The notes beneath the pieces were generated by a model, which made no database searches, had not been told where the DNA came from, and saw only the letters and a program-made list of their open reading frames with translations. The position numbers were made by a program, and so were the translations under genes. A stretch of DNA of 55,209 nucleotides from an uncultured Candidatus Saccharibacteria bacterium (GTDB taxonomy: Bacteria > Patescibacteriota > Saccharimonadia > Saccharimonadales > Saccharimonadaceae). The DNA is taken from contig CALMAK010000009.1 in the NCBI GenBank assembly GCA_937859515.1, forward strand, positions 1 to 55,209, written 5' to 3'. Below, piece after piece: positions 7,155 through 15,503 of the stretch (positions within the stretch are counted from its first letter, which is position 1; each line of letters opens with the position of its first letter).

Positions 7155-8513
7155 CTACCTCACTAATTCTTCGACGCTAATACGCTTTTGCTCAGTCGTA
7201 TCACGGTCACGGACTGTCACTGTACCATCACCCTCGATCGTCTCAAAATCAATCACCACGCAGTACGGCGTACCAATCTCATCCTGACGACGATAGCGCT
7301 TACCAATGTTACCGTTGTCGTCCCACATAACGTTGCCATGTTTTTTCTTCAGTGCATCATAAACTTCACGTGCCTTAGCGACCAGCTCTGGCTTATTCTT
7401 CAACAGTGGCGATACGGCGTATTTCACGGGCGCAAGATGTGTCGGCAATGCCAAATACGTACGCGTCTCACCGTTCTGCTCGTCCTCACGATATGCCGCA
7501 GCAAGGACCGCCATAAGGGCACGCTCAACGCCAAACGATGGCTCGATGACGTGCGGTACAAACTTTTCATTCGTGCCTTTAATTTGATACTCCATCGACT
7601 TTTTGGCGTCACGCTGAATGTTACCCAGGTCAAAGTCGGTGCGATATGCCAGACCCATCATCTCTTCACGACCAATAGGATAATCAAACTCGAAATCAAC
7701 CGTGCGTTTACTGTAGTGTGCACGATCTTCTGCTGGCACCTCCAGCTCGTGGACACTGTCTGCGGGCAATCCTAACGCCGCAAACCATTCCTTGCAAAGA
7801 TTCATCCACTTTTCAAATTCAGCCTCCCAATTGTCAGGGTGGATAAAATATTCAATCTCCATTTGTTCGAACTCGCGCGAGCGGAAAACAAAATCACGTG
7901 GACTGATTTCGTTACGGAACGCCTTGCCTTGCTGTGCCAGACCAAATGGCAAATCGGGATAAAAGCTATCAACGACATTTTTGAAGTTAGTGAAGATACC
8001 TTGTGCAGTTTCGGGGCGAAGATAGCTAATTGAGGCATCGTCATCAACCGGACCAACATGCGTCTTAAACATCATGTTAAACGTCCGTGACGCAGATAAC
8101 GGATTACCATCAGGGCTCTTGATGCCCTTCTCAACGATCACAGCATCCATTTGCTCCATAGTCATACCTTCAGGATTAACGCCATGGTCTTTTAGAATAT
8201 GGTCGGTGCGAAAACGACGCTTATTTACGGTATCCTCGCACAGCGGGTCCACAAACGTATCAACATGACCGCTAGCCTTCCAGACTTTTTGGTTCATCAG
8301 AATCGCCGCATCAACGCCGTACATATCATCGCGCTGCTCGACAAACATATTCCACCAAAGATTCATGATATTACGCTTTAGCGTCACGCCTAATGGACCA
8401 TAATCCCATGTACCCGATAGACCACCATAGACCTCGGACCCTTGATAAATAAACCCTCGGCGCTTTGCCAGGGACACAATTGCTTCCATCTTATCGTTTT
8501 TTTGACTGCTCAT
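7155..8513 (-). CDS. glyS: Glycine--tRNA ligase (class II, homodimeric type)
   Basis: Charges tRNA(Gly). The 452-aa protein shows the eukaryote-like alpha2 GlyRS pattern: RRGFIYQGSEVYGGLSGTWD near the N-terminus, motif 2 with FRNEISPRDFVFRSREFEQM (about residues 203-222), a motif 3 region EPSFGVERALMAVL (about 325-340), and a C-terminal anticodon-binding domain ending with the GTPYCVVIDFETIEGDG segment. It is a single polypeptide, not the alpha/beta form. The leader is nearly absent: TATAAT at 8528-8523 is 9 nt before the ATG. A terminator for the upstream gene overlaps this promoter region. Confidence 0.97.
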   Translation of the reverse strand: MSSQKNDKMEAIVSLAKRRGFIYQGSEVYGGLSGTWDYGPLGVTLKRNIMNLWWNMFVEQRDDMYGVDAAILMNQKVWKASGHVDTFVDPLCEDTVNKRRFRTDHILKDHGVNPEGMTMEQMDAVIVEKGIKSPDGNPLSASRTFNMMFKTHVGPVDDDASISYLRPETAQGIFTNFKNVVDSFYPDLPFGLAQQGKAFRNEISPRDFVFRSREFEQMEIEYFIHPDNWEAEFEKWMNLCKEWFAALGLPADSVHELEVPAEDRAHYSKRTVDFEFDYPIGREEMMGLAYRTDFDLGNIQRDAKKSMEYQIKGTNEKFVPHVIEPSFGVERALMAVLAAAYREDEQNGETRTYLALPTHLAPVKYAVSPLLKNKPELVAKAREVYDALKKKHGNVMWDDNGNIGKRYRRQDEIGTPYCVVIDFETIEGDGTVTVRDRDTTEQKRISVEELVR

Positions 8514-8522
8514 ATCTGTTTG

Positions 8523-8533
8523 ATTATAGCATA
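8523..8533 (-). promoter_or_regulatory. glyS extended -10 promoter
   Basis: TATGCTATAAT (8533-8523) with the ATG at 8513, which gives an essentially leaderless message. No recognisable -35 at the right spacing. Confidence 0.7.
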
Positions 8534-8560
8534 AAAATACCCGCCGTTGAGACCAGCGGG
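8532..8560 (-). terminator. Intrinsic terminator of the 92-aa gene
   Basis: Minus strand CCCGCTG-GTCTCAA-CGGCGGG (8560-8540; one G-T pair) followed by TATTTTTA (8539-8532). It lies 26 nt after the stop of the gene at 8586-8864, and its T-run abuts the glyS extended -10. Confidence 0.8.
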
Positions 8561-8585
8561 ATCCACATGTTACTGTACCGCACTA

Positions 8586-8864
8586 CTATTCGAGATCTTT
8601 CATCAGTTCTTCGATCGCACCATTGCGGATATCGTCTTGATTGTTCTGCACATTCCGCAATTCAAAATTATCGATAGTACGTTTGGCTGCCACCTCGATA
8701 TCATTTGGCGTATCCCAGTCACCCGTCCTCTCTGCATCGTCAATTGAGGCGAGAAAATCTTTACCACCCTCTCCTCGTCTAATAATGCTGCGTGCAATAA
8801 TCGCCGCTGCCTCTTCAGTAATGGGTACGCCTTGATGATTACTGCGTGGTCCAAATTCTGTCAT
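8586..8864 (-). CDS. Small hypothetical protein, 92 aa
   Basis: A short acidic soluble protein with no cysteine or membrane segment. It has mixed helical character (EEAAAIIARSIIRRGEGG, residues 17-34) and an acidic C-terminal helix (GAIEELMKDLE). I do not recognise it. Support for a real gene is good: a promoter at 8936-8908 (TTGCTT-17-TATAAT with TTATGC before the -10), a leader with AGAAAGGAAA as Shine-Dalgarno 4-13 nt before the ATG, and an intrinsic terminator after the stop. It is therefore a monocistronic, individually regulated small gene. Confidence 0.8.
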   Translation of the reverse strand: MTEFGPRSNHQGVPITEEAAAIIARSIIRRGEGGKDFLASIDDAERTGDWDTPNDIEVAAKRTIDNFELRNVQNNQDDIRNGAIEELMKDLE

Positions 8865-8907
8865 AGTTTCCTTTCTCGCTTTCTGGGATAGCGATACTTA
8901 TAATACT

Positions 8908-8936
8908 ATTATAGCATAAACTATATAAAAAAGCAA
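8908..8936 (-). promoter_or_regulatory. Promoter of the 92-aa gene
   Basis: TTGCTT (8936-8931), 17-nt spacer ending TTTATGC, TATAAT (8913-8908). The leader of about 37 nt contains a Shine-Dalgarno (AAAGGA). Confidence 0.8.
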
Positions 8937-8951
8937 TTGACATTGCGTTAC

Positions 8952-9629
8952 TCATGAAATAGCTGCATGCTCACGCGCCAGCAACAGACATTCATCGATC
9001 ACCTCACTGATACCGCCAATCTGGGCAAGTTTGTCGAGTGGCTTCGTCGCAATGAGACGGAGGAGCTTGATATGGTCAGAAGTTAGCACGCCATTCTCAG
9101 CCTGACGCAAGCCTTTTTCGCCCACATCGTAACGATAAGAGATACCTGGCTGTAACTTTTCGCCATTAACATCATATTGCAACCCTAACGCATGACCCAA
9201 CAAGTCGGCGTAATGCACATAAAACCACGTTTGCGTGAGGCGAAGGTCAACTGATGCTGCGTCAAGTGCCATTAGGACCTGTGTGGCAACCTCATACCAC
9301 TCGGGCTCATCAACTAGTTCGCTGGCACGAGCGACAAGTTTTAATGCTTCATAACCAAATTGTATGCGGTCGTAATCTTCCAAAATATGGCGATAGAACT
9401 GTACTAATCTGGCACTAGTAAGGATGCCCAAGTCCCCTTTACCCTGCCCCAATACCACATCACTAACCGCAAATAGCTCGATGCCACCTGCTAGCTTGCT
9501 TTTTTCCTTACGAACACCGCGCGCCATGACCGACCTGCGACCAAGCGGTGTCAGTAGCTGTACAATGCGATCAGCCTCACCATAATTAGTACGGCGCAGC
9601 ACAACAGCCCGTGTGCGTTCGGTTTTCAT
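8952..9629 (-). CDS. recO: DNA repair protein RecO
   Basis: RecO works with RecR in the RecFOR pathway, annealing strands and loading RecA onto SSB-coated gaps. The 225-aa protein has the typical N-terminal OB-fold opening: AVVLRRTNYGEADRIVQLLT (residues 9-28) followed by GRRSVMARGVRKEKSKLAGG. The remainder is helical, as in the family. The zinc-ribbon cysteines seen in many RecO proteins are missing; only one cysteine (in IDECLLLAREH near the C-terminus) is present. Its ATG overlaps the TGA of the upstream receiver gene by 4 nt (9626-9629), so it is translationally coupled to a two-component pair. Confidence 0.9.
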   Translation of the reverse strand: MKTERTRAVVLRRTNYGEADRIVQLLTPLGRRSVMARGVRKEKSKLAGGIELFAVSDVVLGQGKGDLGILTSARLVQFYRHILEDYDRIQFGYEALKLVARASELVDEPEWYEVATQVLMALDAASVDLRLTQTWFYVHYADLLGHALGLQYDVNGEKLQPGISYRYDVGEKGLRQAENGVLTSDHIKLLRLIATKPLDKLAQIGGISEVIDECLLLAREHAAIS

Positions 9630-9994
9630 AAGGCGACTGCCCTGACTGCCGCAACCAAATCATTAGGATGCATGGTGGCTTTGTCGACAATGCGCTTCAC
9701 CCCATATATAGCGACCTCTTTAAGATCTATGGCAACGCTTGAACAAATGATCACAGGGATAACGCGTGTGTCATCATAAGACTGTAGCTCGTGTAACAGC
9801 GCAAAACCGGTCGTAGCAGGCAGCAGCACATCAAGAATAATTACATCAGGTAGGTTTTCATCGATAGCAATCATCGCTTCCTTGGCATGGTGCGAATGAT
9901 GGACGCTATATCCCTCGCGCTGTAGAGTGGTGACAAATTGACGCGCTAGCAGCGTGTCATCTTCGACGAGCTCAATCGCGAGCGCATGGGTCAT
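9626..9994 (-). CDS. Stand-alone response regulator receiver protein
   Basis: A 122-aa receiver domain with no output domain. The acidic pocket EDD (11-13), the phospho-acceptor D55 in IILDVLLPATTGF, a conserved Ser in CSS (about 89-90) and the lysine in VDKATM (about 105) are all present, so phosphorylation is plausible. ATGA overlaps link it to the histidine kinase upstream (9991-9994) and recO downstream (9626-9629). The signal must be passed by protein contact. The kinase upstream is the natural phosphodonor. Confidence 0.9.
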   Translation of the reverse strand: MTHALAIELVEDDTLLARQFVTTLQREGYSVHHSHHAKEAMIAIDENLPDVIILDVLLPATTGFALLHELQSYDDTRVIPVIICSSVAIDLKEVAIYGVKRIVDKATMHPNDLVAAVRAVAL

Positions 9995-10737
9995 AGCAAC
10001 GACAACTGCTGAGATAGCGGTAATTCAATATAGAACGTTGCACCATCGCGGTGGCGTGTCAAACCAATCGACCCGCCCATAGCCCGCGAAAACTGTTCGG
10101 CAATAGAAAGACCAAGTCCACTCGCATGCGGCCTCGTTGGTAATGCTCGCGAAGCTGCTCGTGCTGCGCGCCAATCTTGCAGCGACAACCGTGGACCATA
10201 ATCTCGGACGTGGATCTGCAAATTACCACGCGATGGATGCATGCGCAAAGATACCTTGACTGGCCCCGTATCGTCACCATAATGCAAGGCGTTATCGGCA
10301 AAATGATAGACAACACTACTCAAAAGTTCACGATGTGCAAGAACAATCGAAGAAGTATGCCGCGAGGCAGAGAGAGTGATGGTACGTCCGTACTGTTCGT
10401 ATAATGGCGCCATTTCTCGCACGATTTGCTCGCACAGTTGTTGGGCATTGATTGGCTCGGTGACGAACAGTGAACGCTCAAGGAGCGCCGTACGCGTAAG
10501 GTCGGTCGTAAGACGTAAACCTCGATCAGCAATCAGTGATGCCTGGGTCAGTAGACGCGTTCGCTCAGCCTCGGAATATCGGTCATCTTGTGCTGCAAAT
10601 ATAAGCTGACGAATCAGAACCAACGGTGACTTAAGCTCGTGTGCAGCGGCAATCAGAGAAGAAGACATGCTGGCTGGCAGCGCCTCCCCACCGCACTGAT
10701 GTATGTCACCAATCGGTAACAACCCCTCACTTTTCAT
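9991..10737 (-). CDS. Soluble sensor histidine kinase
   Basis: A 248-aa HisKA plus HATPase_c protein without transmembrane segments or a recognisable sensor domain. The H-box is AAHELKSPLVLIRQL with His33. The ATP-binding part shows the N-box (HFADNALHYGDD, about 148-159), a slightly degenerate G1 box (RDYGPRLS rather than DxGxG) and the G2 box SGLGLSIAEQF. With only about 30 residues before the H-box, the input must come from a partner or from the cytoplasm. An extended -10, TGCTACACT, lies 9 nt upstream of the ATG (10755-10747), which implies a leaderless operon mRNA covering kinase, receiver and recO. Confidence 0.88.
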   Translation of the reverse strand: MKSEGLLPIGDIHQCGGEALPASMSSSLIAAAHELKSPLVLIRQLIFAAQDDRYSEAERTRLLTQASLIADRGLRLTTDLTRTALLERSLFVTEPINAQQLCEQIVREMAPLYEQYGRTITLSASRHTSSIVLAHRELLSSVVYHFADNALHYGDDTGPVKVSLRMHPSRGNLQIHVRDYGPRLSLQDWRAARAASRALPTRPHASGLGLSIAEQFSRAMGGSIGLTRHRDGATFYIELPLSQQLSLL

Positions 10738-10777
10738 ACTACATCTAGTGTAGCACGACGAAGAGCCTGAAAGCGAC

Positions 10778-11455
10778 TTATTTTGCGAAGGTAACTGTCT
10801 CGATCAGCTTGTCGAAATCTGGCCTAAATGTATCAGCATCAGTTCGCATGATAACCGTCTTGTCACGTAGTTTAAAGATAACAGCAGCACCACGAATATC
10901 ATCAGAGAAAGCACCCCAGAGATATACTCCTGTTTCACCATAGACATTCACCGACTTTGACTCAATCTTCTTATCCTCAAGGAGTCCTTCGTAATCTTCA
11001 AGATATTCACTGTACTCACGGTTGATAACCTGTACGCGTAATGCAACCTGTTGTGTCGCTTCTTGCTCGAGTGACGGCACTTGCACCGGGTGCAAGAAAG
11101 CCTCATAGTCACCACCCTTTCGGGCATCCTTGGCGACATAGACACTCCATGTTTTTGGATAGGTAAACGATAAGCGTCCGTAATCATCAGGACCGATAAA
11201 TTCGCGGCGAGGTTCTTTTTCGCGCTCAGCAAACTTTGCCTCATCCTCTTCAGCTTGCTCCTTTTTGGCTTCAGCTTTTGCAAGAGCGATTTTGCCATCA
11301 AGATCGGTCTTTGCCTCGTTATAATTCATAAATGACCAGATTGCTAGTGAGCCAGATCCAAGCACAAGAACAATCAATCCGATAGTTGAGATCATCCAAC
11401 CGTCAACGACACCTTTATTGTATGCTGCTATTCGTTTTAGTTTCATATCTGTCAT
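10778..11455 (-). CDS. Membrane-anchored protein with PsbP-like outer domain
   Basis: About 225 aa. A short lysine-rich cytoplasmic start (MKLKR) is followed by one transmembrane helix (WMISTIGLIVLVLGSGSLAIW), a Lys/Glu/Ala-rich coiled segment (KIALAKAEAKKEQAEEDEA), then an extracellular domain opening with GRLSFTYPKTWSVYV, a pattern seen in PsbP/MOG1-like surface proteins. I chose the ATG at 11455 because it overlaps the stop of the upstream methyltransferase gene (TAATG); the frame stays open further upstream inside that gene. Function is not known. A protein of similar plan (membrane helix plus outer domain with a related strand) is encoded at 26602-27534. Confidence 0.7.
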   Translation of the reverse strand: MTDMKLKRIAAYNKGVVDGWMISTIGLIVLVLGSGSLAIWSFMNYNEAKTDLDGKIALAKAEAKKEQAEEDEAKFAEREKEPRREFIGPDDYGRLSFTYPKTWSVYVAKDARKGGDYEAFLHPVQVPSLEQEATQQVALRVQVINREYSEYLEDYEGLLEDKKIESKSVNVYGETGVYLWGAFSDDIRGAAVIFKLRDKTVIMRTDADTFRPDFDKLIETVTFAK

Positions 11456-11985
11456 TATACTTGTGCTTGTCGGGACTGTAAAGGTGCAAATGTGTAGAGA
11501 TGATGTGCTCCCACATGACGCGTGGGTGTACATCCAGAAAGTTCATGCCCATACATAACACATTCGATGGTTTTATTCGTTGTATCTGCCCATCTTTGCA
11601 AAAGTTTCATGAGGCGCTGCATGTCACGCCCCACCCCAAAGACATACACTACCGTGACACCTTCGGGCGGTTGGGCACGCCACATATTGGCAGTATTGAT
11701 GATAACCTTGCGGCCGTATCGTCCTGACAGTATCCGCGATAGCCATACAAACACTGGATTAATTTCATAACCAATGGCGCGCCCTGCCCCAAGATCAATC
11801 GCACGACGCAGCACCACGCCATCACCACTGCCAAGATCAACCACAACATCGTCTAGCGTCAGTGGGCGCAAATCAGTAAATGCGCGTCGTATTTGCAATC
11901 CATGGCTCGGCACATACGGTGCACCGACAAAGGCGGCAAACCCTACTATAATGACGACCGCAGCAATGACGATAAGCCAAATCAT
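11455..11985 (-). CDS. Membrane-anchored SAM-dependent methyltransferase
   Basis: A 176-aa protein with an N-terminal membrane helix (LIVIAAVVIIVGFAAFV) followed by a class I methyltransferase core: motif I VVDLGSGDGVV (about residues 47-57), an acidic end of strand 2 in GYEINPVFVWLS, and a later NMWR/GVTVVYVFGVG region. The order (membrane helix, DLGSGDG, then E-x-NP) resembles the FAM173/ATPSCKMT group of small membrane lysine methyltransferases; the substrate here is unknown. It starts 5 nt downstream of the xseB stop codon (minus strand) and overlaps the next membrane-protein gene by one base (TAATG), so it lies in the xseA-xseB transcript. Confidence 0.78.
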   Translation of the reverse strand: MIWLIVIAAVVIIVGFAAFVGAPYVPSHGLQIRRAFTDLRPLTLDDVVVDLGSGDGVVLRRAIDLGAGRAIGYEINPVFVWLSRILSGRYGRKVIINTANMWRAQPPEGVTVVYVFGVGRDMQRLMKLLQRWADTTNKTIECVMYGHELSGCTPTRHVGAHHLYTFAPLQSRQAQV

Positions 11986-11990
11986 AGCTA

Positions 11991-12191
11991 TTATTTGTCA
12001 AACGATGCCTTGACGATCTCAACCTCGTTTTTTAGTTCAGTGAGATCAGTTTCAATTTCGCGCGCCAATACTTCGGCTTTCTTAAAAACATCAGTTGCCT
12101 TCTCTAGTGAAAATTCATCACCGTCAAACCACGCAACCAACGTATCGAGTTGGGTAATTTTTTCCTGAATTGTCGTGCTATTTTTCGTCAT
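11991..12191 (-). CDS. xseB: Exodeoxyribonuclease VII small subunit
   Basis: A 66-aa helical protein matching XseB: the opening TIQEKITQLDTLVAWFDGDE, then SLEKATDVFKKAEVLAREIETDL. In the family these helices wrap the large subunit, which degrades single-stranded DNA. The start overlaps the end of xseA by 14 nt, the normal xseA-xseB order with translational coupling. Confidence 0.93.
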   Translation of the reverse strand: MTKNSTTIQEKITQLDTLVAWFDGDEFSLEKATDVFKKAEVLAREIETDLTELKNEVEIVKASFDK

Positions 12192-13278
12192 ATGCTTTAT
12201 ACTCCGTCACCTTTGCTTTTATTATAGCTTGAATTGTCTCGACCGTGATACTGCTGCCGATCTCTGGCTGTCCGTGAATAATTGCATAGCCACGTTTGAG
12301 GACGGTCCGTGGGTCAACTTGCATCAGTATCCGTTGTAACTGTCGTAGTGTCGTTTCACTTTCACCCAATCGGTGATCGAATCGGTCAAACATCATACGC
12401 AACTGCTCGTTGGTGTACTGTAACCGGTCGTTGATGCGATTAATCAGTTGCGTGCTTGCACCGCCCGCCTTCACCTTAACAGCACGAATAATCTCCGCCT
12501 TATCTGGTACGAGGATCTGCGCAGCATTGCTGGGTGTTGCTGCACGCACGTCAGCCACCATATCAGCCAACGTTGTATCCACCTCATGACCAACACCAAC
12601 TAGTGTCGGCACACGACTCGCGGCGATGGTACGCACCAACTGCTCATCATTAAATGCCGCCAAATCATCCGCGCTACCGCCACCACGAATAATGACAATC
12701 ACTTCAGGCAGCATCTCTTGATTATTGAAATATTGCAACGCACGAATCATCTGATCTGGCGCCGTCTCACCCTGCACCTGCACATGTGCCACATCAACTT
12801 GCATGCCGCCCCAACGATCATTAATAATCTTAATAAAATCAGCATAGCCTGCGGCTTGGGTGCTGCTGATGACAGCAACATACACCGGTCTTTCAGGGAG
12901 GAGTCGCTTGCGTTCGGGCGCGAATAGCCCTTCTTTGTCGAGCTTCGCTTTCAGCAGCTCAAAACTCTTTTTTAATGCGCCTTCGCCACTAGGACGAATC
13001 GATTTCACTGTCAGACTAAATTTACCCCATTGTGTCAGTTTAGGGCTCGCCGTAATAACAACTTTCATGCCATTTTCGATCGGCACACGCAGTGCAAATG
13101 CCATCATGAAACACCCCACGCTTGCCCCATCATCCTTCAGATCAAAAAAGACAAACTTGCCTTGATTGATTGTAAAGCTCGCCACCTCACCCTCAATAAC
13201 TACCGTTGGATACGCATATTCCAACGTTTGATTGGTGAGTGCAACAAAGTCGCTAACGCTGAGCTGGAGATTTTCCAT
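12178..13278 (-). CDS. xseA: Exodeoxyribonuclease VII large subunit
   Basis: Catalytic subunit of ExoVII, which degrades single-stranded DNA to oligonucleotides. The 366-aa protein has an N-terminal OB-fold (YPTVVIEGEVASFTINQGKF, about residues 19-38; FFDLKDDGASVGCFMM), the catalytic-domain segment VYVAVISSTQAAGYADFIKII, and the signature RGGGSADDLAAFNDEQLVRTIAAS followed by VPTLVGVGHEVDTTLADMVAD with DxRAATPS. It is shorter than E. coli XseA (456 aa), losing part of the coiled-coil region, as often seen in CPR. It overlaps xseB by 14 nt, and its start overlaps the 3' end of the upstream flippase-like gene by 26 nt. Confidence 0.96.
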   Translation of the reverse strand: MENLQLSVSDFVALTNQTLEYAYPTVVIEGEVASFTINQGKFVFFDLKDDGASVGCFMMAFALRVPIENGMKVVITASPKLTQWGKFSLTVKSIRPSGEGALKKSFELLKAKLDKEGLFAPERKRLLPERPVYVAVISSTQAAGYADFIKIINDRWGGMQVDVAHVQVQGETAPDQMIRALQYFNNQEMLPEVIVIIRGGGSADDLAAFNDEQLVRTIAASRVPTLVGVGHEVDTTLADMVADVRAATPSNAAQILVPDKAEIIRAVKVKAGGASTQLINRINDRLQYTNEQLRMMFDRFDHRLGESETTLRQLQRILMQVDPRTVLKRGYAIIHGQPEIGSSITVETIQAIIKAKVTEYKAYDEK

Positions 13279-14290
13279 ACTTCACCAATGTCATCTGATA
13301 AAAGAAATAGCCAAATACGATTGTCAGCAACATCAGTACGACACGTGCCAGCAACGTGCCAGCAATTGCCGTCGTTGCTTCGACACCTGCAGAGGTTAGA
13401 AATGCCACCATGACTACTTCGTAGACACCTGCACCACCAGGCGTTACCACTACCGCACCCGCAATCGATGCCAAGCCAAAGGCGATGAAAATCAACGCTG
13501 GATTAATCTGTACACCAAAGGACCAGAACGCGATATAAATCAGGACGACGTCGAGAATATTTGCCAGCAGTGCCCACAAAAACGGCTTAAACAAGATCTT
13601 TTTCTCGCGCTGGATCGCCAGATAATCTTCATGGATGTCCTGGAAGAATGTCGCAAGTGTTACTTCTTTCAGAGGCTTTTTCTTGCGTCCCCGTGTCAGC
13701 CAGTTCACAACTTTATTCACTGTACGTGTCAGCCACATAGAGAATCGATCAAGTCGCTTTTTGCTGCCCAGCAAAAAGATTGCACCGAACATTCCACCCA
13801 CCGCCGCCACCACAAGGAGCAGACTGAGGAGGATCGTCACGCGATCGACGCTGTGGTCAATAATCAAAATCACCAGTGCAACCAGCAGCAGCAAGACAAA
13901 CGAGGCAAATGTCAACGCAAAACGAATAATCTGCGCCATCGTCGCCCGCCCCGAGCTGACGCCATGTCGCCCCAGCAGCCAGCTAAAATACGCGATCCCC
14001 GCCGCCCCGCCGCTTGGAAACACGTGATTAACAAAGTTAAGTTCCAATGACATGCGCGTCACCTTTAGCACGTTCAGATCACGAATGTTACCTTTGGCGC
14101 GTAAGTATGAGAAAATCATCTCACCCGTAGCAAAATAACTAATGAACTGCACAGGAATAATCAAGGCTAAGATCCACAGGTCAACCTTACCAAGATAACC
14201 AAACGCCTCACGAATGTCACCCCACGCCGCAATGATGACTACCGCAAGAAGTACGAAAGTAATAATTGAAAGCCACGTCCTAAACTTCAT
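13253..14290 (-). CDS. Lysylphosphatidylglycerol synthase-type membrane protein (UPF0104)
   Basis: About 345 aa with eight or more transmembrane helices. The glycine/proline-rich VVTPGGAGVYEVVMVAFL segment near residue 280 is the hallmark of the UPF0104/LPG_synthase_TM family, relatives of the MprF flippase domain. A central cytoplasmic loop is basic (RGRKKKPLKEVT). There is no LPG synthase catalytic domain, so it would move or bind lipids rather than lysylate them; this is family-based inference. The ATG at 14290 is preferred over the upstream GTG because a TACAAT (14303-14298) lies 7 nt before it, implying a leaderless mRNA. It is the first gene of the xseA-xseB-methyltransferase cluster. 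Confidence 0.85.
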   Translation of the reverse strand: MKFRTWLSIITFVLLAVVIIAAWGDIREAFGYLGKVDLWILALIIPVQFISYFATGEMIFSYLRAKGNIRDLNVLKVTRMSLELNFVNHVFPSGGAAGIAYFSWLLGRHGVSSGRATMAQIIRFALTFASFVLLLLVALVILIIDHSVDRVTILLSLLLVVAAVGGMFGAIFLLGSKKRLDRFSMWLTRTVNKVVNWLTRGRKKKPLKEVTLATFFQDIHEDYLAIQREKKILFKPFLWALLANILDVVLIYIAFWSFGVQINPALIFIAFGLASIAGAVVVTPGGAGVYEVVMVAFLTSAGVEATTAIAGTLLARVVLMLLTIVFGYFFYQMTLVKYGKSPAQR

Positions 14291-14345
14291 ATACACTATT
14301 GTATCCTATATCTGTACGTCGCGCATCATGATAAACTAACGATAT

Positions 14346-15503
14346 ATGTATATTTCAATTCTTGGCCGTCAACCCGCACTCGGTATCGCAGAACTAGAGC
14401 GCCTCTATGGCGACGTGACGTGGTTTTCCGATGAGTCGGCAATCATCAATACGACAACTCTTGACTTTGAACGGCTGGGCGGCAGTCAAAAGGCCGGCCG
14501 GATCGTAGCAGAACTGCCGCGCGGTGATTGGGTGCAAGCGAGCCGAAAACTGGTAGCCGCCTACACCAAAGCATGGCACAGCCATGAAGGTAAGATTACT
14601 CTCGGTATCAGCGCATACGGATTCCGCGAGAGTGCACGTGACATACAAAAAACCGGTATCATTCTAAAGAAAAAACTACGCGAAAGTAACGTCAGCCTAC
14701 GTCTCATTCCGAACGACACACCTGCCCTTTCAACCGCAACAAGCCATCATAACAAGCTGGGGTTGTCCGATAATAAGGTAGAGTTACTGATCGTGCGAGG
14801 TAAAAGCGGCAAAATCATCATCGCCGAGAGTGTCGGTGCACAGAACATCACTGCCTACGCCAGACGCGACCAAGGCCGCCCAAAACGCGACGCCTTCGTG
14901 GGGATGCTGCCACCAAAGTTGGCGCAAATCATTCTCAATCTTGCCAATCCTGCACCCGGCACACGCGTGCTTGACCCGTTTTGTGGGACTGGCGTTGTTC
15001 TACAAGAGGCAAGCCTACAAGGATTCAAAGTGTATGGTACCGACCTTTCTGACAAGATGATTGATTATTCGCGCCAGAACCTTGCATGGCTAGCCGAGAC
15101 TCATCATATCGACATCGATAGCATCATTGAGCAAGGAGACGCCATGAAGCACCAATGGCACGAAACCATTAGTGCCGCTGCCTGTGAAGGGTACCTGGGT
15201 CAACCCTTTAGCGCACCACCTTCACCCGCCAAGCTTGCTGAGGTTCGCAAAAATTGCAATCATATCATGAGTGAATTTCTTAAAAATATTGCCAGTCAGC
15301 TGAAATCCGGCGCTTCACTATGCGTCGCCATACCTGCATGGAAAGCACATGACGGGTCATTTACCCACCTTCCCCTTGTTGAACAGCTTGGTACACTCGG
15401 CTATAAACAAGTTCACTTTAAAACTGTTAATCCTCGTGAATTACTCTATCACCGTGAAGATCAAGTCGTCGCCCGCGAGCTTTTGGTTATAGTCAAAAGC
15501 TAG
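14346..15503 (+). CDS. TRM11-like RNA methyltransferase
   Basis: A 385-aa protein with an N-terminal THUMP-like region and a C-terminal Rossmann methyltransferase of the TRM11/TrmG10 type. The RPKRDAFVGMLPPKLAQIIL block (about residues 178-197) and SAM motif I LDPFCGTGVVLQEA (about 208-221) are diagnostic. The usual motif IV (D/N-P-P-Y) is not found: at the expected place the sequence reads AACEGYLGQPFSAPP. This could be a lineage variant or a changed target. The likely substrate is tRNA guanine N2 (position 10 in relatives). TGATAAACT at 14329-14337, 8 nt before the ATG, suggests a leaderless mRNA. It converges on the Crp-like gene with an 11-nt overlap. Confidence 0.85.
   Translation: MYISILGRQPALGIAELERLYGDVTWFSDESAIINTTTLDFERLGGSQKAGRIVAELPRGDWVQASRKLVAAYTKAWHSHEGKITLGISAYGFRESARDIQKTGIILKKKLRESNVSLRLIPNDTPALSTATSHHNKLGLSDNKVELLIVRGKSGKIIIAESVGAQNITAYARRDQGRPKRDAFVGMLPPKLAQIILNLANPAPGTRVLDPFCGTGVVLQEASLQGFKVYGTDLSDKMIDYSRQNLAWLAETHHIDIDSIIEQGDAMKHQWHETISAAACEGYLGQPFSAPPSPAKLAEVRKNCNHIMSEFLKNIASQLKSGASLCVAIPAWKAHDGSFTHLPLVEQLGTLGYKQVHFKTVNPRELLYHREDQVVARELLVIVKS

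Noticed and set aside
7188-7775. Plus-strand frame (195 codons) inside glyS
   Set aside because: Antisense to conserved GlyRS sequence; no recognisable motif or start signal.
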